Assembly (NCBI GenBank): GCA_910578195.1
Contig: CAJTOY010000002.1
Coordinates: 196,272-260,271 of the forward strand
Length of the DNA stretch: 64,000 nt
Reading direction: 5' to 3'
DNA from: an uncultured Christensenella sp.
GTDB taxonomy: Bacteria; Bacillota; Clostridia; Christensenellales; Borkfalkiaceae
The notes under the pieces were generated by a model that made no database searches, was not told the origin of the DNA, and worked only from the letters and a program-made list of their open reading frames with translations. The stretch's first letter is position 1; the number at the start of each line of letters is the position of its first letter. Shown one piece after another: positions 1-8,273 of this stretch. The position numbers and the translations under genes were made by a program.

Positions 1-589
1 GGTCTAAATTGCGTATCGCGCCCGCCGCGGCGTTGCGCGCGTTTTTAAGCTGTTCCTTCGCGGTCTTGTTGTACTCTTCGAGCACGCTCAAACGTATTAC
101 CGCCTCGCCCTGCGCCTCGAACAGCCCCTTATATTTGACCGTCAGCGGGAAACTCTTTATTGTCAGACACTGCGCCGTCACGTCCTCGCCCTCGACGCCG
201 TTGCCGCGCGTCGTTGCGCGCACGAAGCGACCGTTGTCGTAGGTCAAGCACATAGTCAGCCCGTCGAACTTGTATTCGACGGTATACTCGGGGTTTTCCA
301 CGACCTTGTTGACGCGCGTGAAAAACGCGTCGAGCTCGTCGTCCGACACCGATTTGTCGAGGCTGTAAAGCCTTGCGACGTGCGCGTGGCGCTTGAAGCC
401 CTTTATCGGCTCGCCGCCGACCCTCTTCGTCGGGCTGTCGAACTCGACCTCGCCCGTCTCCTCTTCGAGACGTTTAAGCTCGTCGTAAAGTCTGTCGTAC
501 TCTCTGTCGTCAACCGACGGATTGTCGAGAACGTAATATTCGTACGCCCATTTATTGAGCGTGTCTATAAGCTCGCGAATTCTGCTCAT
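1..589 (-). CDS. ligA: NAD-dependent DNA ligase, N-terminal part (cut by window edge)
   Basis: This is the N-terminal ~196 residues of LigA, which seals nicks with NAD+. The reverse strand starts at the ATG at 589-587 and reads MSRIRELIDTLNKWAYEYY, the usual Ia domain. The adenylation domain follows, with the YKFDG motif holding the AMP-accepting lysine (after EYTVE) and an ARNAAAGAIRNL stretch at the edge. The rest lies outside the window. The start overlaps the pcrA stop in an ATGA, so the two genes are translationally coupled. The pcrA-ligA order is common in Firmicutes. The start follows a weak GGAGAT-like ribosome binding site. Confidence 0.95.
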   Translation of the reverse strand, partial: MSRIRELIDTLNKWAYEYYVLDNPSVDDREYDRLYDELKRLEEETGEVEFDSPTKRVGGEPIKGFKRHAHVARLYSLDKSVSDDELDAFFTRVNKVVENPEYTVEYKFDGLTMCLTYDNGRFVRATTRGNGVEGEDVTAQCLTIKSFPLTVKYKGLFEAQGEAVIRLSVLEEYNKTAKEQLKNARNAAAGAIRNLD

Positions 590-2775
590 ATTATCTCCAA
601 AGGTGCGATTGATGCCGATAATTCCTTTATGCCCTGCCCGTCGAACGCAACGTTCAACACCGTTCCGCCGTTCTTGACGGCGACAATCATGCCCGCGCCG
701 AACTTTGCGTGGCGCACGCGCTGCCCCACAGCGTAGCTGCCCGCGTTCGCCTTTTTCGGCGGGGTGTAAGCGGGCTTGAAAGAAACGTTACTCTTGGGCG
801 CGATATCGCTTTCGTAACCGTCCGAATAAATCGCCCTGTTGTATGCGGGGCGCTCGTGTACGTAATTCGTCTTTATCCCAAGCTCGTCAGAAAGCTCGGT
901 GATAAACTTCGACGGGCGCGATATATCTCGGCGTCCGTACAGATAGCGCGATTTCGAGCGCGTGAGGTAAAGCCTCTTTTCCGCGCGGGTTATCGCAACG
1001 TACATAAGCCGCCTTTCCTCTTCCAGCCCCTGCCCCTCGCCCTCGGCGCGCGAGGAGGGCATAATCCCCTCTTCCAGCCCGCAAATAAACACGTTGGGGA
1101 ATTCCAGCCCTTTGACCGCGTGTATGGTCGCAATCGTGACGTAGTCCGACTCGTCCATATCGTCCAAATCGGAGGACAGCGTGACCTGATTCAGATACTC
1201 GTCGAGCGTGGCTTGCGGGTTCAGCCTTGTAAAATCGTCCACCGACGCGATAAATTCGTCGAGGTTGGCAAGCTTACCGTCCCCCTCGTCGGTACCGTCG
1301 TCATACGCGGAGCGCAAATCGGTCAAATTAATTACGTTACGCACAAGCTGCCCCACGGGCTCGGTCTGCGCCGAAATTATAAAGCTTTTGATTAACTGGG
1401 CAAAATCGCTCAATTTGTCTTTCGTCCCGCGGGGAAGCGCAAGCATTTCGCAATCGACGCACGCGTCGTACAGCGACAGCCCCGTAGACTGCGCGTAATC
1501 GTACATAGTCTGAACGGTCTTGCCGCCTATGCCGCGCTTGGGCACGTTTATAATGCGCTCCGCCGCTTCGCTGTCGAACGGGTTTGAAATTAGCCGCAAA
1601 TACGCAAGCACGTCTTTAATCTCCCTGCGCTCGAAGAAGCGGAAGCCGCCGAAAACCTTGTAAGGTATGCCGTATTTCGTAAACTCTTGCTCGTACGAGC
1701 GGGTGAGCGCGTTTATGCGCATTAATACCGCGAAGTCGGAATATTTTCCGCCGCTTAAAACATGGTTTTTTATAATGCGGGCCGCATATAACGCCTCGCC
1801 CGCCTCCTCGTCGGCTTGGAAATAAGCGGGCTTTTCGCCGTCCTCGGCTTCCGTCCAGAGGGTCTTGCCGCGGCGGGCAACGTTCCTCTTTATTATGGAG
1901 TTTGCAAGATTTAAAATGCTTTTCGTCGAACGGTAGTTGCGTTCGAGCTTGAAAACCTTCGCGTCCGGAAAATCCTTGTCGAACGCAAGAATATTCTTTA
2001 TCTCCGCGCCGCGCCAGCCGTAAATGGACTGGTCGTCGTCGCCCACGGCGAACAAGTTGCCGTGCTTGGACGAAAGTAGTTTTATAATGTCGTACTGCAC
2101 CGAGTTGGTGTCTTGGAACTCGTCGACGAGCACATACTTGAATTTATCGGCGAGGTAGTCGCGCGTTTCGCCGTCGCGGCGAAGAAGCCTCAGCGTTTCC
2201 AAAAGCAAATCGTCGAAGTCGAGCGCGTTGTTTTCCTTTAAGTGCTTATTATATTTTTCGTAAATTAAAACGACGTCGTCAATATCGCGCTCGAACGCGT
2301 ATTTGCGCCCGTACATGTCGGGGTCGAGCCCCAGCATTTTTGCGTTGCCTATATGATACTTTGCGCTTTTCAAAATGCGCTCGTCGTCGAAGCCGAGTTC
2401 GGCGTAAGCTTTTTTTATAATGTTCGAGCGCTCGGTTTCGCTGTAAATGGAAAAGTTGGATTTAAGTCCCGCGCGGTCGGCAAACTGCCTTAAAATTTTC
2501 ACGCACATAGAGTGGATTGTGCAAATCCACTTGCTGTCGCCCTCGCCGAGAATGGCTTGAAGCCTTTCTTTCATTTCGCCCGCGGCTTTGTTGGTAAAGG
2601 TAATTGCGAGTATCCCCGACAAGTCCGCCTTGCCCTCGGAGATTATGTAAGCTATGCGCGAGGTGAGCACGCGCGTTTTTCCGCTGCCCGCGCCCGCCAG
2701 CACGAGCACCGCCCCCTCGGTTTCGAGGACGGGTTTCAATTGTTCGTCGTTGAGTTTTTCCAAAATCGTATTCAT
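586..2775 (-). CDS. pcrA: ATP-dependent DNA helicase PcrA/UvrD
   Basis: Superfamily 1A 3'-5' helicase of 729 residues, the normal family length, acting in repair and plasmid replication. Visible motifs are Walker A AGAGSGKT near residue 28, motif Ia TFTNKAAGEMKER, the VDEFQDTN Walker B motif, GDDDQSIYGWRGA (motif III), the LERNYRST motif and the C-terminal VAITRAEKRLYL motif. A PcrA-type C-terminal tail ends with VGQRVRHAKFGAGMIVAV, an RNA-polymerase-binding Tudor-like module in known PcrA. It is the first gene of a pcrA-ligA operon. A promoter lies so close to the ATG that the message is probably leaderless. Confidence 0.97.
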   Translation of the reverse strand: MNTILEKLNDEQLKPVLETEGAVLVLAGAGSGKTRVLTSRIAYIISEGKADLSGILAITFTNKAAGEMKERLQAILGEGDSKWICTIHSMCVKILRQFADRAGLKSNFSIYSETERSNIIKKAYAELGFDDERILKSAKYHIGNAKMLGLDPDMYGRKYAFERDIDDVVLIYEKYNKHLKENNALDFDDLLLETLRLLRRDGETRDYLADKFKYVLVDEFQDTNSVQYDIIKLLSSKHGNLFAVGDDDQSIYGWRGAEIKNILAFDKDFPDAKVFKLERNYRSTKSILNLANSIIKRNVARRGKTLWTEAEDGEKPAYFQADEEAGEALYAARIIKNHVLSGGKYSDFAVLMRINALTRSYEQEFTKYGIPYKVFGGFRFFERREIKDVLAYLRLISNPFDSEAAERIINVPKRGIGGKTVQTMYDYAQSTGLSLYDACVDCEMLALPRGTKDKLSDFAQLIKSFIISAQTEPVGQLVRNVINLTDLRSAYDDGTDEGDGKLANLDEFIASVDDFTRLNPQATLDEYLNQVTLSSDLDDMDESDYVTIATIHAVKGLEFPNVFICGLEEGIMPSSRAEGEGQGLEEERRLMYVAITRAEKRLYLTRSKSRYLYGRRDISRPSKFITELSDELGIKTNYVHERPAYNRAIYSDGYESDIAPKSNVSFKPAYTPPKKANAGSYAVGQRVRHAKFGAGMIVAVKNGGTVLNVAFDGQGIKELSASIAPLEII

Positions 2776-2783
2776 ATAAAAAA

Positions 2784-2812
2784 ATTATAACACAGCCGCA
2801 AAAAAATTACAA
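2784..2812 (-). promoter_or_regulatory. Sigma-A promoter of pcrA, leaderless type
   Basis: On the minus strand TTGTAA (2812-2807) is followed by a 17-bp spacer and TATAAT (2789-2784), with a TGT extended -10. Only 8 bp separate the -10 box from the ATG at 2775. The transcript should therefore start at or next to the start codon, and no Shine-Dalgarno sequence is present. Confidence 0.75.
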
Positions 2813-2905
2813 TTAAAAGTTTAAACAGCTTTTGGCGCGGGGTAAAAAATCCGTCGAATATTGACAGAATTTGGAAATTTAAAAATGATACTATATTTGT
2901 GTAAT

Positions 2906-3238
2906 ATGGCAGGGCTGAATAAAAATGAAAAGTTAATATGCGAAGCCGCCAAAAGCAGAAACGCGATTTTACGGCAAGCTTTTGCGCTGACCGCGTCATT
3001 TTTAAAGGCGGACGGCTTGCTGAAAAACGACGACAGCGATTACAGATATTTCGAATATCTGTATACCGTTAAACATAAATCTAAAACTTTTTATAATATA
3101 GCCACCGAGGTTTTCAACACCAGCGTAAGCACGCTTGAAGACAGAAGAAAAGAATTTGTTACTGTATTTAACTTTTATTTTGATTTGGTAAGTAAAGGAG
3201 TTATGTTTGAAGAAGTTGCCGCAGTTAAAAACGAATAG
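2906..3238 (+). CDS. Small hypothetical protein with HTH-like C-terminus
   Basis: I do not recognise this 110-residue protein. The ATG at 2906 (MAGLNKNEKLI) is preferred over the TTG at 2861, because that TTG is the first part of a TTGACA promoter box (2861-2866) with a degenerate -10 AATGAT at 2884-2889. The leader would then be about 10 nt without a ribosome binding site. The C-terminal pattern (ATEVFNTSVSTLEDRRKEF) resembles the end of the neighbouring convergent gene at 3270-3614 (EDMFLSERTLGRYRKKY). Both look like a short helix-turn-helix of the kind seen in phage and accessory-region regulators. It ends inside a bidirectional terminator. Confidence 0.6.
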   Translation: MAGLNKNEKLICEAAKSRNAILRQAFALTASFLKADGLLKNDDSDYRYFEYLYTVKHKSKTFYNIATEVFNTSVSTLEDRRKEFVTVFNFYFDLVSKGVMFEEVAAVKNE

Positions 3239-3270
3239 GCGCCGCACGGAACGTGCGGCGCCTTTGATTT
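3237..3270. terminator. Bidirectional intrinsic terminator
   Basis: A 12-bp GC-rich stem (AGGCGCCGCACG, 3237-3248, pairing with 3252-3263) has a GAA loop and is followed by TTTGATTTT. It lies between two convergent genes. Confidence 0.8.
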
Positions 3271-3614
3271 TAGAATAAGTTTTCCCCACGCATAACGAAT
3301 TCTAAAACGGGACAATATTTTTTGCGATAGCGCCCCAAAGTTCTTTCACTTAAAAACATGTCTTCGGCAGAAGCTTGAACGCCCTTTTCAAAAATGTGGT
3401 ATTTGGTTAAATAAAGCTTACTCATTATCGAAGCATGATTTTCTTTGTTGAACAAGCTGATACAAATGAAACCGAAATTCAAAAGCTTAATTATCTTTTC
3501 CGCCCTCTCTGCCTCTTCAACATTATCCGCTTTTCTGTTCGCATAAATTTCTATAATTTTGTTCTCCGTGTTTCTCGTGTCGCTTTTATATACTTTGTTT
3601 TTATTGTCTTTCAT
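3270..3614 (-). CDS. Small hypothetical regulator-like protein
   Basis: This 114-residue charged protein is not recognised. Its C-terminal third (SAEDMFLSERTLGRYRKKY) looks like a short helix-turn-helix and resembles the gene at 2906-3238. The start at 3614 has a good ribosome binding site (AAAGGAG, 8 nt before ATG). It is the last gene downstream of the XRE-sigma-peptidase-membrane protein block, but a terminator at 3641-3673 separates it, so it is probably transcribed on its own. Confidence 0.6.
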   Translation of the reverse strand: MKDNKNKVYKSDTRNTENKIIEIYANRKADNVEEAERAEKIIKLLNFGFICISLFNKENHASIMSKLYLTKYHIFEKGVQASAEDMFLSERTLGRYRKKYCPVLEFVMRGENLF

Positions 3615-3640
3615 AAATAAACTCCTTTTTTTTGCGCATG

Positions 3641-3673
3641 AAAAAAGACAGCGTTACTTTTTGTAACACTGTC
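3641..3673 (-). terminator. Intrinsic terminator after the anti-sigma-like gene
   Basis: On the minus strand an 11-bp stem (GACAGTGTTAC pairing with GTAACGCTGTC, one mismatch) has an AAAAA loop and is followed by TTTTTT. It closes the block that ends with the gene at 3697. Confidence 0.8.
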
Positions 3674-3696
3674 GCTAATTCACGCATTTTTTTATT

Positions 3697-4362
3697 TTAA
3701 TTAATTAATTGATTGATGTATCTTTCGAGTACTTCCGTTCCGCTGTCATAAGTATCGATTTCAAGAAAATACTGTTTATCTTCGAAAACAAACTTGGCTT
3801 TATAATGATTGATTTGAGATAACACCTCAATATCACAGCTAAAATCCACATTTAATCCTAATACTGTTATATTTTCAGTTAACTCCTTAAATCCGCTATA
3901 AAATTCAAATTCCGAATTAGGTAATAGCACAACTTTTAAATCAATGTAATCAAAACCACTACTCCCTATACCGTCAAACTTTTGAATAATGTAGGCTAAA
4001 TCGCCAGTGTCTTTAACTTTTGCAATACTGTTAGTTGACGTATTTTCGTTAAAATATTTGATATTCAAATTGTTTTCAACTATAAATATTTCCAAGTCGT
4101 CAATTCTATCAACTTCAACCTTATCAGCGGTATATATTGTGATTTGCGTATCCGATTTAGTAAAATGGACAGACATAATAACCACAAAGGCAATTGCAGC
4201 CAAAACCGCACAGACAACGTACCAAACCCATTTGGGAATAGGTTTTTTAAACGTAACGGTTGATTCACGCTGATTGATTTTCTGAATTACGTTGTTAGCC
4301 AAATCGGGATTAGGTTCGTAATCGTTTTTAATCTGTTCGAGTTTTTCAAATATGTCTTCCAT
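3697..4362 (-). CDS. One-pass membrane protein, candidate anti-sigma factor
   Basis: This is a 221-residue protein with a ~45-residue charged cytoplasmic N-terminus, one membrane segment at about 46-66 (WVWYVVCAVLAAIAFVVIMSV) and a ~150-residue outer domain. That topology, and its place in the same block as an ECF-like sigma gene, fit an anti-sigma factor or surface sensor. No zinc-binding anti-sigma HxxxCxxC motif is seen, so this is inference from context. It starts 11 bp after the secreted cysteine-peptidase-like gene, probably in the same transcript. Codon use is AT-rich compared with the core genes nearby. Confidence 0.6.
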   Translation of the reverse strand: MEDIFEKLEQIKNDYEPNPDLANNVIQKINQRESTVTFKKPIPKWVWYVVCAVLAAIAFVVIMSVHFTKSDTQITIYTADKVEVDRIDDLEIFIVENNLNIKYFNENTSTNSIAKVKDTGDLAYIIQKFDGIGSSGFDYIDLKVVLLPNSEFEFYSGFKELTENITVLGLNVDFSCDIEVLSQINHYKAKFVFEDKQYFLEIDTYDSGTEVLERYINQLIN

Positions 4363-4373
4363 TTTTAAACCTC

Positions 4374-5252
4374 TTATGAAATAGTGTAAATCAATGCTTC
4401 GTCAATAACGAGATAGTCGTCGTTCAACTGCACATAACCTCTTTCACCGGTACTAAAACTGCTACACACATATAAAAAAGTTTCAGTGCATACAACGCTA
4501 TTATTCAGATAAAATTGAACCGTTCTGTATCCCGTGACCATCATCATATGACCTGCGTCGAAATTTGTTTTTACGACCTTAGCATAACAAAGCTCTTTAT
4601 AAAAATTAACGTCATAAACAAAATTAAATCTGCTGCACATAAGCAAACCGACTTTATCTTGTTGAATTGCCGTTTTCAATGCGTTTAAGTTCACCGTTTT
4701 AGTATTACCGTAAAACGACGTAGACGACAGCTTGTAACCCGCGTTTTTTACATATGTATTCAATCCGCTTTTGAAGTTCGCGGAAGTGGTTCCACCGTAT
4801 TCTGCTGTTTTCATTAAACCGTACAATGATTTAATTGCATTTTCGGTTTGGCTTAAATATCTGTCCGCATAGTACTGATATCCCGTGCTGAACATTACCC
4901 CAGGTGTATAATCGGGAATAAGGTTTTCACACCAGCGGTCATAGAACGCCACTATATTCATTCCCGCAAGCGGTCCGCAAGCATTTGCCATCGAAGAATA
5001 ACCATTACCGAACGAAGGCGGTTTTATGTGACAAGCCTCGTCTAACACTTTGTAATCGTCACAGATAAAATCGTAGGTTCCGCTGGTCTGGGTACCCGTA
5101 CCGTTGTACGTTCCGTCGTCTCGGTAAACCGTGTGCTCGTCGACGACTGCATACGCGGGTTTTAAATTGCCGCATAAAAGCAGTGCCGACAGTATTGCGC
5201 ATAGCGCAAATGCCAAAATTGAAAAAAGGATTTTTTCTACTGCATTTTTCAT
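4374..5252 (-). CDS. Secreted C39-like (papain-fold) cysteine peptidase homologue
   Basis: This 292-residue protein has a signal peptide (hydrophobic residues ~9-30, likely cleavage after AYA at 35). The core shows ANACGPLAGMNIVAFYD with the candidate nucleophile Cys92, and DAGHMMMVTGYR with the candidate general base His235. This is the pattern of Peptidase_C39_2-type domains. The usual Asp after the His is not obvious, so activity is uncertain. It has a strong ribosome binding site (GGAGGTG) and its own TATAAT at 5278-5283. It lies between the sigma gene and the membrane protein gene, suggesting a regulated extracytoplasmic protease or a sensor partner. Confidence 0.65.
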   Translation of the reverse strand: MKNAVEKILFSILAFALCAILSALLLCGNLKPAYAVVDEHTVYRDDGTYNGTGTQTSGTYDFICDDYKVLDEACHIKPPSFGNGYSSMANACGPLAGMNIVAFYDRWCENLIPDYTPGVMFSTGYQYYADRYLSQTENAIKSLYGLMKTAEYGGTTSANFKSGLNTYVKNAGYKLSSTSFYGNTKTVNLNALKTAIQQDKVGLLMCSRFNFVYDVNFYKELCYAKVVKTNFDAGHMMMVTGYRTVQFYLNNSVVCTETFLYVCSSFSTGERGYVQLNDDYLVIDEALIYTIS

Positions 5253-5277
5253 TAATGCACCTCCGTATATTTATTGT

Positions 5278-5283
5278 ATTATA
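5278..5283 (-). promoter_or_regulatory. Possible promoter -10 box for the secreted C39-like gene
   Basis: TATAAT on the minus strand lies 26 bp upstream of the ATG, in the 74-bp gap after the sigma gene. No TTGACA-like -35 box lies 17 bp upstream (GATCGC is there instead). The site could be recognised by the neighbouring alternative sigma factor rather than by sigma A. Confidence 0.35.
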
Positions 5284-5326
5284 TATAACAATTTAAGGAG
5301 GGCGATCGTACGAAAATATTTTAAAT

Positions 5327-5851
5327 TTATTTTAACAATTTTTCCATTAAATTTTCAAGCCGACTTTGTATCGTGCTTTTCGGTCTATGTAATTCCTTTG
5401 CAATTTCGCTTATTGAGTACCCGTACAAATGCTTCAAAATAAATAATTGTTTTTCGTGCTTGTCAAGTTTATCAAGTATAACTTTTAAAAATATATAAGT
5501 TTCATAATAATTTTCAGTCGGTTCGTTTACTTTTTTAATATACGCTTGTTTACTGCAATATTCTAAGTCTCGCTTACGTTTCTTATAAAAATTGAGAAAG
5601 TGATTGCGGTACATTTTCATAATCCAACTGCAAGCGTTTTTGTTGGATTTATATTTCTTCGCTTTCAACGACAATTCCAGCAACAGATTTTGAATTGAAT
5701 CTTCCAAATCTTCTTTCGTGGAATAATACATATTGCCGACCATGTATAAAATTCTTGACATTATCAAGTAAATATCGTTCAACGCCTGGATATTGCCGTG
5801 CGCTAATTCGATAATCAACTCGCCTAATCTTTTGTTTTCTTCTTCGTTCAT
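5327..5851 (-). CDS. ECF-like sigma-70 family sigma factor
   Basis: The protein is 174 residues, the usual ECF size. Region 2 covers about residues 20-95 (RILYMVGNMYYSTKEDLEDSIQNLLLEL and ACSWIMKMYRNHFLNFYKKRKR). Region 4 covers ~125-172 (LDKHEKQLFILKHLYGYSISEIAKELHRPKSTIQSRLENLMEKLL), a typical HTH for the -35 element. It begins 3 bp after the stop of the tandem-XRE gene, so the two are co-transcribed and probably coupled. Target promoters are unknown; the downstream secreted peptidase-like gene is the obvious candidate. Confidence 0.85.
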   Translation of the reverse strand: MNEEENKRLGELIIELAHGNIQALNDIYLIMSRILYMVGNMYYSTKEDLEDSIQNLLLELSLKAKKYKSNKNACSWIMKMYRNHFLNFYKKRKRDLEYCSKQAYIKKVNEPTENYYETYIFLKVILDKLDKHEKQLFILKHLYGYSISEIAKELHRPKSTIQSRLENLMEKLLK

Positions 5852-5854
5852 TGC

Positions 5855-6298
5855 TTATTCTCTGCCTAAAAGGTAGTCGACAGACTCATTCATAATTTGA
5901 GATAGTTTTATCAACGTCGCCGTCTCTGGCATACCTCCTTCCGTAAACCATCTTGTTACCGTCGTCTGACCCATTTCAAGCTTTTTTGCAAGACTGTACA
6001 CCGTGCACGAATTTTCGGTAAGATATGCTTTCAGTATTTTTATAAAATGCGACGGCACGTCCTCAACCGTGCTTTTATGCGCAACCGAATTTTCGTCTTT
6101 GCCCAAAAGGTAATCGCAGTTTACGCCGAAACGGTCGGCTAAGGCTATAAGTCCGTCGTATTTGGGGTAATATTTTCCGTCCAGCCAATTATTAATAGAT
6201 TTGCGCTGTAAATGCGTTTGCGCCGCAAGCGCGCGGCGACTTATTTTCTCCGCCTCCATCAGCGTTTTAAGGCGGTTTGCAAACTTTTCCAAACTCAT
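5855..6298 (-). CDS. Tandem XRE-type HTH regulator
   Basis: This 147-residue protein carries two consecutive Cro/C1-type domains. The first (ANRLKTLMEAEKISRRALAAQ) ends with VNCDYLLGKDE and the second (LAKKLEMGQTTVTRWFTEG) ends with SVDYLLGRE. The start at 6298 (MSLEKF) is chosen over the ATG at 6313 because GAGG lies 7 nt upstream of it. Two more proteins with the same double-domain layout occur at 15257 and 46171. A perfect inverted repeat covers its ribosome binding site and start codon, so autoregulation is likely. It heads the operon with the sigma factor. Confidence 0.85.
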   Translation of the reverse strand: MSLEKFANRLKTLMEAEKISRRALAAQTHLQRKSINNWLDGKYYPKYDGLIALADRFGVNCDYLLGKDENSVAHKSTVEDVPSHFIKILKAYLTENSCTVYSLAKKLEMGQTTVTRWFTEGGMPETATLIKLSQIMNESVDYLLGRE

Positions 6299-6328
6299 AT
6301 CATTACCTCGCATGTGAAGTAATGATAT
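6297..6328. promoter_or_regulatory. Inverted-repeat operator over the XRE start codon
   Basis: ATATCATTAC (6297-6306) and GTAATGATAT (6319-6328) are perfect 10-bp arms with a 12-bp spacer, 22 bp centre to centre, or about two DNA turns. The repeat overlaps the Shine-Dalgarno sequence and start codon of the XRE gene. It may bind the XRE protein or fold in the mRNA. Confidence 0.6.
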
Positions 6329-6382
6329 TATTAAATATTCAGCGTTTAATTACTTTGAAAGGTGTACAAATCGCACTATGAA

Positions 6383-6408
6383 TAAAAGCAGGAATTATTT
6401 TTCCTGCT
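6383..6408 (-). terminator. Intrinsic terminator of the amino-sugar operon
   Basis: On the minus strand AGCAGGAA (6408-6401), a 6-nt loop and TTCCTGCT (6394-6387) are followed by TTTATT, just after the stop at 6415. Confidence 0.8.
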
Positions 6409-6414
6409 TTCAGT

Positions 6415-8256
6415 TTAATTCTGGGGTTTATATGTCGTGACAAGTCCCGCAACCAAATGTTTCATGTCGGGGGTTTCGTTCGCCGCCGCAACTTTCAGTT
6501 TTTCAAGCGTCGACCACAGATAAGCTTCGTCCAGCTCGATAGGGTTCGCGATATTTATTAAACCGTTGTCGGTTTTCTGCATGCCCTCTTCGTCCATAAG
6601 CCGTTCTTCATAGAGTTTTTCGCCGGGGCGAAGTCCCGTGCATTTTATCTCTATATCGACGTCGGGTTCAAGCCCCGAAAGCTTTATAAGGTTATAAGCA
6701 AGGTCGTAAATTTTAACGGGTTCGCCCATGTCGAGCACGAAAATTTGCCCGCCCTTCGCGTATGCGCCCGCTTGCAGAACGAGCGACACCGCCTCGGGTA
6801 TGGTCATAAAGTAGCGGATTATGTCCTTATGGGTGACGGTAACGGGTCCGCCCTCTTTTATCTGTTGCTCAAACAAGGGAATAACCGAGCCGTTCGAGCC
6901 GAGCACGTTTCCGAAACGTACCGCAACGAACTTGGTGTTTTTGCTGTGTTTCCCGATTGTCTGGATTATCATTTCGCAGATACGCTTTGTCGCGCCCATT
7001 ATATTCGTAGGGTTGACCGCTTTATCCGTGGAAATCTGTACAAACACCTTCGACTTGTACTTATCCGCGCATTTAGCGACGTTCAAAGTGCCGAATACGT
7101 TGTTTTTAACCGCTTCGTTGGGACTTGTTTCCATAAGAGGAACATGCTTGTGCGCGGCGGCGTTGAATACGATATCCGGCTTGTATTTTTCGAATACGTC
7201 TTCTAGCTTGACAATGTCCCTTATGCTCGCGATAAGCGTAAGCAAATTGAGCTCGGGGTGGTGGCGTTTGAGTTCCTGCTCGATATCGTATGCGTTGTTT
7301 TCGTAAATATCGAGGATAATAAGCTGTTTGGGATTGTGGGTTGCTATCTGACGGCATAATTCACTGCCTATCGAGCCGCCTCCGCCAGTGACGAGCACGA
7401 CGCAGTTTTCGATATAGCCCATTATCTCGTCGAGGTTAACCCTTATCTGGTCTCTGCCCAAAAGGTCCTGTATCTGCACGGGGCGAAGCGCCGTGACGCT
7501 TGCGTCGCCCGAGACTATCTGATAAATTCCGGGGAGGGTTTTGACCCTCTTTTTCGTTTTTTCGCAGATATCGAACACCCTTTTAACCTGCGCTTTCGGC
7601 GCGGCGGGCATTGCGATTAAAATTTCGTCTATCGAGTATTTTTCGGCAAGCTTGGGGATATCGTCCGTCGTGCCGAGAATTTTAACGCCGTTGACGTTTT
7701 TGTTCAGCTTTGCGGGGTCGTCGTCGACTACGCAGATGGAAAGATAATCGATTTTATCGGTGGTCTGAATTTCTCTAATCAGCATCGAGCCCGCATTGCC
7801 GCCGCCGACTATCATTGCCCTTATTTTGCCCTTGCTTTTGCGGGATATCGAGTATCTTAATGCTATATAAATTCGTTTTGAAAACCTTATTAAAAGTACG
7901 AAAATGAACAGAAGTATACAGTAAGTCGAGCAGACCCTGAACCCGACGGGGGGACCGAGGAACAGTCCGCACGCGACGTTGACGCAAAAAATGCACAGCG
8001 TGGCGCATAGCGCCCGCAACGAATCGACGAGCCCTACAGACGTAAACACGATTGTATATAATTTGAACAGCGCAAAAAACAGATACGTTACCGCAAGGTT
8101 TATCAGGAACCAATAAAGCAAGCTCAGCGCAATATCGATCTGCATGTTTACTATGAGCAGCGAAAGCGCCGTCGAAGCGCCGATTGCTATTAAATCGAGC
8201 CCGACAAGCAACAGTATGTCTTTTAGTTTTTTATACTGAATATTCCATATTTTCAT
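6415..8256 (-). CDS. WbpM/CapD-like membrane nucleotide-sugar 4,6-dehydratase
   Basis: This 613-residue protein has four N-terminal membrane segments (residues ~15-125), a CoA-binding-like domain (VGGGNAGSMLIREI) and a C-terminal NAD-dependent SDR domain with GGGGSIGSELCRQI. The catalytic stretch is STDKAVNPTNIMGATKR, where Met replaces the usual Tyr, as known for the WbpM/FlaA1 group. Family members convert UDP-GlcNAc to 4-keto-6-deoxy sugars for capsule or surface glycans. It is the last gene after glmS, 18 bp downstream, so the operon both makes UDP-GlcNAc precursors and diverts them. The exact substrate is inferred. Confidence 0.88.
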   Translation of the reverse strand: MKIWNIQYKKLKDILLLVGLDLIAIGASTALSLLIVNMQIDIALSLLYWFLINLAVTYLFFALFKLYTIVFTSVGLVDSLRALCATLCIFCVNVACGLFLGPPVGFRVCSTYCILLFIFVLLIRFSKRIYIALRYSISRKSKGKIRAMIVGGGNAGSMLIREIQTTDKIDYLSICVVDDDPAKLNKNVNGVKILGTTDDIPKLAEKYSIDEILIAMPAAPKAQVKRVFDICEKTKKRVKTLPGIYQIVSGDASVTALRPVQIQDLLGRDQIRVNLDEIMGYIENCVVLVTGGGGSIGSELCRQIATHNPKQLIILDIYENNAYDIEQELKRHHPELNLLTLIASIRDIVKLEDVFEKYKPDIVFNAAAHKHVPLMETSPNEAVKNNVFGTLNVAKCADKYKSKVFVQISTDKAVNPTNIMGATKRICEMIIQTIGKHSKNTKFVAVRFGNVLGSNGSVIPLFEQQIKEGGPVTVTHKDIIRYFMTIPEAVSLVLQAGAYAKGGQIFVLDMGEPVKIYDLAYNLIKLSGLEPDVDIEIKCTGLRPGEKLYEERLMDEEGMQKTDNGLINIANPIELDEAYLWSTLEKLKVAAANETPDMKHLVAGLVTTYKPQN

Positions 8257-8273
8257 TTGGGTTTACCGTGTTT

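Noticed and set aside
709..1395. Long plus-strand open frame
   Set aside because: It is the reverse of pcrA, with no ribosome binding site and Arg-rich composition typical of a shadow frame.
2861..2905. TTG start for the small protein at 2906
   Set aside because: TTG is part of the TTGACA promoter box, so it would not be transcribed.
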